Origin: 2-02-FULL-55-14 sp964534125 | Lineage (GTDB): Bacteria; Bacteroidota; Ignavibacteria; UBA10030 | Length of the DNA: 64,000 bases | Assembly (NCBI GenBank): GCA_964534125.1 | Contig: CAZHOJ010000003.1 | Location: forward strand, 1 to 64,000 | Direction of reading: 5' to 3' | Part shown: piece by piece, positions 8,419 through 16,829 of the stretch | Position numbering within the stretch: the first letter of the stretch is position 1 | How the letters are laid out: every line of letters starts with the position of its first letter | Made by a program: the position numbers and the translations under genes | The notes under the pieces: model-generated | Database searches by the model: none | The model's input: only the letters and a program-made list of their open reading frames with translations | What the model was told of the DNA's origin: nothing

Positions 8419-9462
8419 ATGAAGAAGAAAGGCCACATCACGCTTGAGGACATCGCCAAACGGCTGAAGGTCTCCCGTGTGACCGTTTCGAAGGCGTTGA
8501 GAGGCCACCCGGACATTTCGCACGAGACCAGCAAGAAGGTGCGAAAGGTCGCGGACGAGCTCGGCTACAGCCCAAATCTCATGGCGCGTAACCTGAGCGC
8601 ACGCAGGTCGCAGATGATGGGATTGGTGGTACCGAAGATCGCGCACTTCTTCTTCGGTTCCGTCATCGAGACGGTCTACGCGACGGCCTTCGAGAACAAC
8701 TACGAGATCATCCTTATGGTCTCCCATGAGGATCCGGAGAAGGAGCGCAAGCATCTCGAGACCCTGATCTCGATGAGGGTCGACGGCATCATGGTATCGC
8801 TGACACAGGCGACGAAGGATTTCGGGATCTTCAGCAGGGTGAAGAGCCGCGGCATTCCTCTCCTCTTCATGGACAGGACGCCGGTCCCCACTCCAAAAGG
8901 GTTCAGCAGCGTCGTCGTAGATGACAAGGGAGGTTCGTACCAGGCCGCCGAGCAGGCCATCCGTGCGGGATACACTCAGCTTGCCCATCTCGCCGGACCG
9001 CAGCACATCAATATCGGCCTGGAACGTCTGCAGGGCTTCACGGAGGCGCTCAAGGACCACAACATCCCCGTCAGAAAGGAATGGATCATAGAGGTCGGAT
9101 TCGGGAAGGAGAACGGTTACAAAGGATTCATGGAGCTCTACAACAAGAAGATGCTGCCCGAATTCATCTTTGCCGTCACATATCCCGTCGCTCTCGGCGT
9201 GTACGAGGCCGCCCGCGATGTCGGGGTGCGCATTCCTGAAGATATCGACATCATTTCCTTCGGCGACAGCGACATGCACCGGTTCATTTCTCCGGCGTTG
9301 AGCTGCGTCTATCAACCCACGGGAGAACTAGGGCGAAAATCGTTCCAGCTTCTGTACGAGATCATCAAACACGGTGACGACATTCCCGAGCAGCATGTCA
9401 GGATCCCCACGGAACTCGTGCTTCGTGAAACGGGCCTCGGCAAGACGAAGCAGGGATTGTGA
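8419..9462 (+). CDS. LacI-family transcriptional regulator
   Basis: A 347-residue regulator with an N-terminal helix-turn-helix (ITLEDIAKRLKVSRVTVSKAL, shortened, residues about 7-26) with a hinge helix reading SPNLMARNLS, then a periplasmic-binding-protein-like sensor domain (MMGLVVPKI onward, with FGDSDMHRFISPALS near the end). It lies within the sugar-acid operon, between the kinase and the lyase, and overlaps the next possible start. It most likely senses a uronate-pathway intermediate and represses this operon. I could not identify a convincing operator. Confidence 0.92.
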   Translation: MKKKGHITLEDIAKRLKVSRVTVSKALRGHPDISHETSKKVRKVADELGYSPNLMARNLSARRSQMMGLVVPKIAHFFFGSVIETVYATAFENNYEIILMVSHEDPEKERKHLETLISMRVDGIMVSLTQATKDFGIFSRVKSRGIPLLFMDRTPVPTPKGFSSVVVDDKGGSYQAAEQAIRAGYTQLAHLAGPQHINIGLERLQGFTEALKDHNIPVRKEWIIEVGFGKENGYKGFMELYNKKMLPEFIFAVTYPVALGVYEAARDVGVRIPEDIDIISFGDSDMHRFISPALSCVYQPTGELGRKSFQLLYEIIKHGDDIPEQHVRIPTELVLRETGLGKTKQGL

Positions 9463-9509
9463 ACACATTCCCGGAGATCATCGACGTCACCCATCCAAGG
9501 AGTGAAGAT

Positions 9510-10937
9510 ATGAGCGAGACCAGGACACCCCGATCGTCACATGCAGTTCTCTCCATTCTATTCCTCCTAGCCCTTTTTTCGTGCACCCAGCAGTCCGGCC
9601 GGGTCTACGAGGTGCAGACGGCAGAAGGACTTGCCGAAGCACTGGCAGGCGCTCAACCAGGAGACAGCATTCTGCTCGCAGACGGGTCCTATGATCTGAA
9701 CGGAGATCTCATACTCGATCAGAGCGGAACAGCTGACCGGCCGATCGTCATCCGCGCCAAGAACCGGGGCGAGGCTGTGATCACCGGTCCGACGAGACTT
9801 CTGCTCATCGGCGGGGAACATATCGTGGTCGAGGGCCTTGCATTCCGGGGAACGGTCGGCCCTGCCGTCTATCTGCAGGGATGTCAGCACGTTCGGATAA
9901 CAAGAAATACCTTCGAGCTCACGGAGACGACGCGGAGCTCATGGGTGATGGTATCGGGGATTCCGGATGATACGACCCGCTTCAGCGGCTGGAACCGAAT
10001 CGATCACAATTCATTTGAGAACAAGACTCAGTTGGGGAACTACATCACCATCGAGGGGACGATGACCGCGGAGCCGAGAGTCTCCCGGGCGGATCTCATC
10101 GATCATAACCTCTTCGCGAACATAGGCCCCCGTGCCGAGAACGCGCTCGAAGCCATCCGGATCGGTTCGTCGCAATACACCCTGTCCAGCGGAGGCACCA
10201 TCCTGGAATACAACTTGTTCGAGCAGTGCGACGGGGACCCGGAGTATATTTCCGTGAAATCGAGCGACGATACGGTGCGGTTCAACACCTTCCGTGAATG
10301 TCTCGGAACGCTCTCGCTCCGGCACGGGAACGGCAGCGTCGTGCACGGCAATTTCATCCTTGGCAATGGACGGACTGGCAGTTTTCTCGACAGTACCGGA
10401 AGGACGTGGACACTTGGGACTGGAGGCATTCGCTGGTGCGGATCGGGGATGAAGATCACCGATAACTACCTCGAGGGCCTGGTTGGCACAGAATGGGACG
10501 CCGCTATGGCTGTCATCGGCGGAGATGCAGAGTATGGCGACGGACAATCGCTGACGAAGCACTTCCGCATCCGGGACGCGCATATCTCGGGAAACGTGCT
10601 CGTGAACAACACGAGCGGATTCGAGTTCGGATATGACGGAGGCGGTTTCCAGGGGAACTGGTGGCCCATGGCACCTACACGCCTGGTCGTCGAGAAGAAC
10701 GTCATTGTCGGCGACCGGGGAATGCTCATCAGATTCTTCAACCCACCCACAGAGACCGTCTGGAAGGACAATATTGCGTGGGCAACGAAAAAGGCACGGG
10801 CGGCAGCAGCACCGATCGATGGGGTAGCCGAACGAGATCCGGGATTGGTACGAACAGGCAACGTGTGGCACCTCCCTGGGAATGTTCCAGAGAGGCAACC
10901 CCTCAACCGCGAGGATGTGGGTCCCTGGGCAGAGTGA
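9510..10937 (+). CDS. Secreted PL6 polysaccharide lyase (alginate lyase/chondroitinase B family), lipoprotein
   Basis: A 475-residue right-handed beta-helix lyase that would cleave acidic polysaccharide by beta-elimination to unsaturated uronates, feeding the upstream genes. A hydrophobic signal ends in a lipobox cysteine (Cys25). The PL6 catalytic pattern is clear: Lys250 in ISVKSSDD and Arg271 in LSLRHGN, with acidic Asp243/Glu245 placed as calcium ligands. Chondroitinase B uses Lys250 and Arg271. The ATG at 9510 is chosen because AAGGAG lies 7 bases upstream. An upstream GTG at 9459 overlaps the regulator and would bury the signal peptide. Confidence 0.88.
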   Translation: MSETRTPRSSHAVLSILFLLALFSCTQQSGRVYEVQTAEGLAEALAGAQPGDSILLADGSYDLNGDLILDQSGTADRPIVIRAKNRGEAVITGPTRLLLIGGEHIVVEGLAFRGTVGPAVYLQGCQHVRITRNTFELTETTRSSWVMVSGIPDDTTRFSGWNRIDHNSFENKTQLGNYITIEGTMTAEPRVSRADLIDHNLFANIGPRAENALEAIRIGSSQYTLSSGGTILEYNLFEQCDGDPEYISVKSSDDTVRFNTFRECLGTLSLRHGNGSVVHGNFILGNGRTGSFLDSTGRTWTLGTGGIRWCGSGMKITDNYLEGLVGTEWDAAMAVIGGDAEYGDGQSLTKHFRIRDAHISGNVLVNNTSGFEFGYDGGGFQGNWWPMAPTRLVVEKNVIVGDRGMLIRFFNPPTETVWKDNIAWATKKARAAAAPIDGVAERDPGLVRTGNVWHLPGNVPERQPLNREDVGPWAE

Positions 10938-10966
10938 CCTGAGAGCACGTCATACGCTGCGATCGT

Positions 10967-11001
10967 CGAATGACATCCGTGGCATCCGCGGATGTCATTC
11001 G
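10967..11001. other. 13-bp perfect inverted repeat
   Basis: CGAATGACATCCG (10967-10979) is repeated as its exact complement at 10989-11001, with a 9-base loop. It lies between the PL6 lyase gene and the corrinoid-activator gene. No T-run follows, so it is either a factor-assisted terminator for the sugar-acid operon or a regulator binding site for the next gene. Confidence 0.55.
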
Positions 11002-11080
11002 TATGTACGCGCCGGCACCGAGCTATTCTTGTCTTTCACTTTCACGAGTGATTGCCTATGTTCAGGGACATTCACAGCAT

Positions 11081-12751
11081 ATGAGCATTGAACTCCATAT
11101 CAATGGCATCCGCACAGAGGGTCCGGAAGGAGCCAGCCTGTTCGAAAGCGCCGAAAGGCTCGACATTCGGGTCCCCACGTCGTGCCTCAAGCAGGGGAAG
11201 TGCCGGGAGTGCATGGTCGAGGTGGTGGAGGGCATGGAGTTGCTGAGCCCCCGGACGCCTCAGGAGAGCCATCTGCCGGAGACGTTCCGGCTCTCCTGCA
11301 GGACCCTCCTCGCGGCCGATGCAGGGACCGTCCGATGCCATACGCTCCGGCGCGGCGAGATGCGGGTGGAGCGCCAGGCGTATCGGCTTCCCATACAAGC
11401 GAAGCAGCTGACACCTGAACCGGCAGTGACGCGACAGGGCGACCGGATCTTTCTGGATGACGAAGAGATCGCTGTTTCCACCGCGCCGATCCTGGGCGTC
11501 GCGGTCGACATCGGAACGACGACCGTCGTCGTCCGTCTGCTGAACCTCGAGACAGGGGAGGTCATCGCCGATACGTCGTTCGAGAATCCACAGCGGTTCG
11601 GCGGGTCGGATGTGATGGCCAGGATCCAGTTCGATACGAACAATCGCGGAAGGCTGCTGCAGCGGACGCTCACGGGATACCTGAGCCACGCCATCGAGGA
11701 CTTTGGCGTCGATCCGCAAACGATCTATGAGATGGCAGTGGTCGGGAATTCGACCATGCGGGACCTGTTCTTCGGGCTCGATGTCTATTCTATCGGACAG
11801 AGCCCGTACCGGTCGATCACCGAGCCGGAGCTTCACGAGGGGAAGCGCACGTCGACAAGCCTCACCGCCACACCCCGCCGGCTTTCTCTTCCGATGCATC
11901 CGAAAGGACGCATTTACGGCCTCCCGATCATCAGCGGACATATCGGCGCCGATACCGCTGCCTGCATGCTCGCCATCGACATTGCTCATGAAGACCGGTT
12001 GGTCGCCTTGATGGACATCGGGACCAACACCGAGCTCGTCCTTGGGAATCGGCATCGTCAGCTCGCCGCCTCCTGCCCCGCGGGACCGGCCTTCGAGGGG
12101 GGACGCATCAGCTTCGGCATGCCCGGCCTTCCGGGAGCGATCGAACATGCGACGATGCATGCTGATGGTTCTTTCTCGACGACGGTGATCGGGGACAGCA
12201 CGCCGGAGGGGATCTGCGGGTCGGGGCTCATCGATATTCTGAGCGAGCTGCTGCGGACCGGCCGCATGAACTCTCTCGGGCGGTTCGAGCATGACGGCTC
12301 ACGGGTGCTGGTGCAGGAGACGACTGAAGGGGACATCAGCATCACAGAATCCGACGTGAACGAGCTTGCACAGGCCAAAGGGGCAAATGTTGCCGGACTG
12401 CATGTCATCTTCAACGAGTATGGCACGCGATACGATGACGTCGAGGTCTTCTATCTCGCAGGAGGTTTCGGGCGCCATATAGACATCGCCTCAGCCAAAC
12501 GCATAGGGCTCATCCCCGACATCGGGGAATCACGGATCGTTCAGGTGGGAAATGCCGCCATTGAAGGCGCCTGCATCGCCCTCCTCTCCCGGTCCAAACG
12601 GGCGGAGCTTGAGCGGCTGATATCGCAGGTCGGACACTGCCGGCTCGAATCCGACCCGGAATTCTTCAACTACTTTGTCGAGGGGTGCCAGTTCAATCCC
12701 GTTTCGACGATCGGCTCAACGGACCTGCCGGGGCAAGGGAATGGCGGCTGA
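11081..12751 (+). CDS. RamA/RACo-like corrinoid activation protein (DUF4445, ASKHA fold)
   Basis: Proteins of this family reductively reactivate Co(II)-corrinoid methyl carriers, using ATP and an iron-sulfur centre. The 556-residue product has an N-terminal [2Fe-2S] ferredoxin domain with Cys35, Cys41, Cys44 and Cys73, then an actin-like domain with AVDIGTTTVVVRLL, ALMDIGTNTEL and CPAGPAFEGG. I chose the ATG at 11081 because the ferredoxin domain begins there, preceded by AGGGA. An earlier in-frame start would add an unconserved 37-residue tail that covers the inverted repeat. It overlaps the next gene by 11 bases. Confidence 0.88.
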   Translation: MSIELHINGIRTEGPEGASLFESAERLDIRVPTSCLKQGKCRECMVEVVEGMELLSPRTPQESHLPETFRLSCRTLLAADAGTVRCHTLRRGEMRVERQAYRLPIQAKQLTPEPAVTRQGDRIFLDDEEIAVSTAPILGVAVDIGTTTVVVRLLNLETGEVIADTSFENPQRFGGSDVMARIQFDTNNRGRLLQRTLTGYLSHAIEDFGVDPQTIYEMAVVGNSTMRDLFFGLDVYSIGQSPYRSITEPELHEGKRTSTSLTATPRRLSLPMHPKGRIYGLPIISGHIGADTAACMLAIDIAHEDRLVALMDIGTNTELVLGNRHRQLAASCPAGPAFEGGRISFGMPGLPGAIEHATMHADGSFSTTVIGDSTPEGICGSGLIDILSELLRTGRMNSLGRFEHDGSRVLVQETTEGDISITESDVNELAQAKGANVAGLHVIFNEYGTRYDDVEVFYLAGGFGRHIDIASAKRIGLIPDIGESRIVQVGNAAIEGACIALLSRSKRAELERLISQVGHCRLESDPEFFNYFVEGCQFNPVSTIGSTDLPGQGNGG

Positions 12752-13994
12752 CGCGTTCGAGATCGTAGAGACCCGTCCCGATATTTCCGTCTCAGAGATG
12801 GAATACAAGAGGCTGCTCGGGCTCCCCGCTGATTTTGAGATGAGCGGGCGAACGCGGGAGCTGGCAGATTGGGCGCGCGATTGGTATGCAGCGCATGGCA
12901 GGCCCTGGACCTATGCCCGACGGGCACATTCGATGACCTGCTCGGGGGACACCGTCGACATCGACGGGGCTTCCTTCACCTCACCAGGGCTCAGCAAGCT
13001 CCTGGCGGAAACACGCGCCGAGGGAGCTTTCTTTGCTGCGGTCAGCGCCGGCAAGGAATGCGAGGAATATGCCCGACTTCTCTGGCATGAGGAACGGCCG
13101 GATGAGTATTTCTTCCTGGAGATCTTCGGCTCGGCAGTCGTGGAGCATCTGATCGCACAGGCGGCATATCAGCTCTGTGCCTGGGCGGATGGTGAAAAGC
13201 TGTCCATTCTCCCCCATATCAGTCCCGGATATACGGGCTGGGACATTTTGGACCAGCAGCATCTGATGGGGACCATACAAAAGGGGCTCGGCAAAGACCT
13301 TCCCGGCGACCTCGGGGTTCTGCCCACTGGGATGCTCACGCCGAAGAAGTCGCTTCTTGGCGTGTTCGGCGTTTCCCACGAGGTTCCTATCGGTCGAAGC
13401 GCATCTGACCGCATCCCGTGCACGTCCTGCTCGCTGGCAGGCTGCGCATACCGACGGATGCCATACACGCGGCCGTTGCCAATACCCGAACCGATCGGCC
13501 GTTCAGCCGCAGCCGACCCCTCTGCCCGCCCCTCGCCCGCCTATTCCTTCGCTGTGAAAGTGCTCGAGAAATGGTCGAATGAACGTCTTACGCTGGACAT
13601 CGGAGAGGATGGCTCGGTGAAGGCATCGTTCCGGTTCAGCGGAACGACCTGCTCGAACATGGGCCGTCCGCTCGAATTCCATTATCTTGTATCACTCGCC
13701 CCCCGATCTGAGGCGTGGAAGATCCTCGATGCACGATGTGTCCCTGCTCCGGAGGACACAGGCCACACCTCTATGTGCGAATACAAGAACACGGGCGGGG
13801 GGCTTTTGCGGACCATCGGGGACGAGCGGCCGCTGCTCGGGAGGCCCCTGCACGATGTGTTCGGGTGGAAGCGGGACTACAGCCCATCAGGCTGCTACTG
13901 CAACGAGGCCGGACGGCATCACAAGTGGGGAATGGCGTACGAGGTCATAGCGTACGCGCTGAACAAGCGGAACTCCAGGGATCAGAACATATGA
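12741..13994 (+). CDS. MetH activation-domain-like protein with Cys-rich C-terminal region
   Basis: A 417-residue protein. Residues about 10-240 resemble stand-alone B12-dependent methionine synthase activation domains: SPGYTGWD (161-168) matches the AdoMet-binding loop, LPTGMLTPKKS follows, and the cluster CTSCSLAGC (Cys227, 230, 235) is typical of the stand-alone forms. The remaining 180 residues, ending with GCYCNEAGRHHKWG, I do not recognise. The likely role is re-methylation or docking of the corrinoid protein. The ATG at 12741 overlaps the upstream gene by 11 bases. A TTG at 12675 is an alternative start. Confidence 0.7.
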   Translation: MAADAFEIVETRPDISVSEMEYKRLLGLPADFEMSGRTRELADWARDWYAAHGRPWTYARRAHSMTCSGDTVDIDGASFTSPGLSKLLAETRAEGAFFAAVSAGKECEEYARLLWHEERPDEYFFLEIFGSAVVEHLIAQAAYQLCAWADGEKLSILPHISPGYTGWDILDQQHLMGTIQKGLGKDLPGDLGVLPTGMLTPKKSLLGVFGVSHEVPIGRSASDRIPCTSCSLAGCAYRRMPYTRPLPIPEPIGRSAAADPSARPSPAYSFAVKVLEKWSNERLTLDIGEDGSVKASFRFSGTTCSNMGRPLEFHYLVSLAPRSEAWKILDARCVPAPEDTGHTSMCEYKNTGGGLLRTIGDERPLLGRPLHDVFGWKRDYSPSGCYCNEAGRHHKWGMAYEVIAYALNKRNSRDQNI

Positions 13995-14007
13995 CGAAGG
14001 GAACGCA

Positions 14008-14334
14008 ATGATCAAGGTCTGCGACATCAACCAGGGAGCGCGGGAGAAGCTCCCGCCGACCGCACCGGACAAGTCCGGTATCGGTGTGCATTACATCGAC
14101 GCGTTCATCAAACCGATGAATACCACGCTGGAAGATGGCACGCGCATCGCGTGCAAGAGGAGAGGATTGAAGCTCACACTGACCGTGGGGCAGAAAAAGG
14201 GTGAGGGGCTGATGCGGAGGCTTGACGTCAGCACCGACCCGCCTGTCATGCTCGCTTATGCCCTGCAGGAAGCTGCGAAGGCAGCAGGAGTTGAGCTGAC
14301 CATCACTGAGAACGAGATCCTCGTCAATCCCTGA
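14008..14334 (+). CDS. Small protein of unknown function in corrinoid gene set
   Basis: A 108-residue soluble protein I cannot assign to a family. It has no signal or membrane segment. The C-terminal half (LKLTLTVGQKKGEG onward, ending ITENEILVNP) looks like a small alpha/beta fold. It starts 13 bases after the MetH-activation-like gene, with GAAGGGA upstream of the ATG, so it belongs to the same transcript. A structural or accessory role in the corrinoid methyltransferase system is inferred from position only. Confidence 0.6.
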   Translation: MIKVCDINQGAREKLPPTAPDKSGIGVHYIDAFIKPMNTTLEDGTRIACKRRGLKLTLTVGQKKGEGLMRRLDVSTDPPVMLAYALQEAAKAAGVELTITENEILVNP

Positions 14335-14339
14335 CGTAC

Positions 14340-14363
14340 AGCCCGAACTGGCTCAGTCGGGCT
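14340..14363. terminator. Convergent-gene hairpin
   Basis: AGCCCGA (14340-14346) and TCGGGCT (14357-14363) form a 7-bp stem between the two convergent corrinoid gene sets. It overlaps the stop codon of the - strand gene. No T-tract on either side, so efficiency is uncertain. Confidence 0.4.
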
Positions 14364-15282
14364 CCGGCATATCGCTCCAGATGCCCATCACCGCTTCTGC
14401 CTGACGGAATCCGGCCATCTCCTGCGTCTCCTCCTCCTCCGCCCTTCCCTGCTCGAGGGCATTCCGCAGCTTTTCCACCATCGGATGGTCCGCCGGAAGC
14501 GGCTCCATCGCCGATTCCGGGTTCACGATCGGAAAATCCAGCCCCGCGTCATATGCGATACGAAGGTAGGCCTTCTCCAGGTCGTGCCGCACATGCTTCG
14601 GCGTTCCCCACGCGAAGTTCGACAGTCCGACCGTGATGTGCACCCCCGCAAGGTCCTTATCTGCCCTGATGAGCTTCATGGCGTCCAGCCCGATGTTCAC
14701 GAGCCCATATGTATCGGCGCCGACGGGCGCAAGGCCGGGATCGATGATGATCTGATCGATCGTCCGGCCTGCGGTCGTAGTGAGCCGTTCGACGAAATAT
14801 CGTGCGGCAGCATGCACATCCTGCGGGGTCATGCACTGGGCTGTCCCCCCATCCACAAAGCGCTCCGACACCATGGCAACTACCATCGTATCGTACTCGG
14901 CAACGAGCTCGATCATCTCGTCGAGACGGTCGCGCGATACGGCGATCGAATCGAGGATCGGCCGGCCGTTCTTCTTCCGGTCGTAATGCTTCAAGGCGAC
15001 CCTGTGGTAGTCGTACGCAGGATTGTCGAAGCACAACGGCAAGGGGGAAGCCTCCTGCAGTGCCGCAACGACCTCCGGCAGGAATTCGAGCATCTCCTCG
15101 GGACGCACCTGGATCTGCTGCGTGCCGTCGAGATTGACGTCCAGATAGTCCACACCCTGTTCGGTCTGCGAGCGTGCAAGGTTCTGATACCCCGTCAGGT
15201 CGCGGGCCCTGAAAGCTTTCCGGGCCCGTCCGTAGGCGTTATTGATCAGGTCGCCGACGGTCGTGAAGGGCTTCGTAGTCAT
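14353..15282 (-). CDS. Pterin-binding methyltetrahydrofolate:corrinoid methyltransferase
   Basis: A 309-residue TIM-barrel protein of the dihydropteroate-synthase-like family, equivalent to the folate-binding module of MetH and to AcsE/MtvA-type enzymes. It would move methyl between CH3-H4folate and a corrinoid protein. Visible landmarks are DYLDVNLDG near residue 45, CFDNPAYDYHRVALKH near 85, IIIDPGLAPVG near 175 and the GLSNFAWG loop near 215. Start at 15282: AGGAGG lies 10 bases upstream and ATGA overlaps the stop of the MetF-like gene. Confidence 0.87.
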   Translation of the reverse strand: MTTKPFTTVGDLINNAYGRARKAFRARDLTGYQNLARSQTEQGVDYLDVNLDGTQQIQVRPEEMLEFLPEVVAALQEASPLPLCFDNPAYDYHRVALKHYDRKKNGRPILDSIAVSRDRLDEMIELVAEYDTMVVAMVSERFVDGGTAQCMTPQDVHAAARYFVERLTTTAGRTIDQIIIDPGLAPVGADTYGLVNIGLDAMKLIRADKDLAGVHITVGLSNFAWGTPKHVRHDLEKAYLRIAYDAGLDFPIVNPESAMEPLPADHPMVEKLRNALEQGRAEEEETQEMAGFRQAEAVMGIWSDMPEPD

Positions 15283-16814
15283 GCCGACACATCCTCCTGT
15301 GTGGTCGTTCCGGACGTCGCAGTGTGATCTCGTCCGAGCCAGAAATTTGCCCACGATGACGTGCCGCGTAGCCGTTGATCCTGAAGCACGGGGACATGAT
15401 CCAGCAGTTCTTCGGGCCTTCCCTGCCGCTGCAGCCGCTCATACGCCAGCATCCACATGCACTCACCGTACCCGTCCACCTCGCAATGACCGTTCCGTGA
15501 CCCTCCGCATGGGCCATTCCGCTGGTTCTTTGCACACCGGGATTCAGGACAGAGAAAGGCAGTCTCCGGGAGCGAACAATCGCCACAATCCCTGCATCCG
15601 TACAGAACGGACTTGCTGAACCGTTCAAGTGCCCGCAGCGGAGCAGGCCCTTTCGCACTGTCCGAGGCATGAGCACAGAGCCAGGCGCCTGCCGGCGCAA
15701 GACCCTTTCCCGACGAGAAAGCGACCCGATGCATGGCTCTGGAAATTGCCCACTGCAGTGAGAATCCCTTCCCGGGAACGGAAGCCATATTCGGACGAGC
15801 CCCATCAGACAAATGGGTCTTGGGATCTGCCCGGTAGAAGTAGAACTCTCCCCGACGCGAATACAGCATATCCTTCGCGAATTCCTTCCAGTCGTCCGGA
15901 CTGAACATACGCACCGTTTCGAGGATAGCATCAATCGATTCGGCCGATTGCGTTCCACCCAGATATGCTCCGCGATATCCCAATCCGCGATAGACTGCGA
16001 TCTGGCGTGCGGCGAACTCGCAGAAGAAGCGTTTTCCTCCATCCGGCGAGGCTCCCTCCTTCTCGCACCGCTTGCGCAGCGCCTCGGAAACAACCACGCC
16101 CGGGATGCGGCCTGCATTGAACATCCGCGCCGTCTTCACGTTCAGGACGAACACGTTGCCGATCAGCGGCACGTGTCCCATATCGTTGTGGTCCATATAC
16201 AGCCGCAGCTCATGGGCCTTTCGTGTGTCATACCCCACCTGCGTGATGATGAACGCCGCGCCGCACGCCACCTTCTTCTGGAGCTTGAGATATTGCGGCA
16301 TGAGCTCACCTTCACGTGCCTTGTACGGATTGACGACGGCTCCGATTGTGAACTGCGTCTTCTCATGGTGCTCATCGAATCCTTTGTTCATCCGGTCGAG
16401 AAGCCGGATCAAGCCGATCGAGTCGAGGTCGAAGACCGGCTTTGCCGCTCCTCCACTCCCGCCGACGGGATAATCACCGGACATGGCGAGCACATTATGA
16501 AATCCCTCGCTGTTGAGCTGCCATGCCTCGCTCTCGAGGCCGTTCCGGTTGAGGTCCTTGCAGGTGAGATGGATAACGACCTCCTTGCCTGCATACAGGA
16601 GGGGCTTCGCCAGAGCCTGCGGGGCGAGCTGGGGATTGCCGCCCGCGTTGTCCGTGATGGACACCCAATCGATGGAGGGACGGTCGACGAGCTGACTTGC
16701 GAAGGAACGTGCGCGCGCTGCGCTCTTTTCTGCCATCGAACCGCGGATGGAGACGAGCTCTGCCCCAATGAGGAACCGGGATGCATCCCCCAACAGTTCG
16801 CGGAGGGATTCCAT
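15279..16814 (-). CDS. MetF-MetV fusion: methylenetetrahydrofolate reductase with Cys-rich C-terminal domain
   Basis: A 511-residue protein. Residues about 10-310 form a MetF-type 5,10-methylene-H4folate reductase barrel. Residues about 340-460 match the MTHFR C-terminal (MetV) domain, with Cys407, 410, 413, 422, 427, 436, 444 and 452 arranged as for zinc and/or iron-sulfur binding (CRDCGDC, then NGPCGGSRNGHC). MetF and MetV are separate subunits in acetogens such as Moorella. A single chain is less common. It supplies CH3-H4folate to the neighbouring methyltransferase. AAGGGA precedes the ATG, 15 bases after the upstream gene. Confidence 0.87.
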   Translation of the reverse strand: MESLRELLGDASRFLIGAELVSIRGSMAEKSAARARSFASQLVDRPSIDWVSITDNAGGNPQLAPQALAKPLLYAGKEVVIHLTCKDLNRNGLESEAWQLNSEGFHNVLAMSGDYPVGGSGGAAKPVFDLDSIGLIRLLDRMNKGFDEHHEKTQFTIGAVVNPYKAREGELMPQYLKLQKKVACGAAFIITQVGYDTRKAHELRLYMDHNDMGHVPLIGNVFVLNVKTARMFNAGRIPGVVVSEALRKRCEKEGASPDGGKRFFCEFAARQIAVYRGLGYRGAYLGGTQSAESIDAILETVRMFSPDDWKEFAKDMLYSRRGEFYFYRADPKTHLSDGARPNMASVPGKGFSLQWAISRAMHRVAFSSGKGLAPAGAWLCAHASDSAKGPAPLRALERFSKSVLYGCRDCGDCSLPETAFLCPESRCAKNQRNGPCGGSRNGHCEVDGYGECMWMLAYERLQRQGRPEELLDHVPVLQDQRLRGTSSWANFWLGRDHTATSGTTTQEDVSA

Positions 16815-16829
16815 GATGCGTGTTCCCTT

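Noticed and set aside
8335..9315. 326-residue open frame on the - strand
   Set aside because: Antisense shadow of the LacI-family gene, whose helix-turn-helix and sensor domain are clear.
11072..12292. 406-residue open frame on the - strand
   Set aside because: Antisense shadow of the RamA-like gene, with no domain resemblance.
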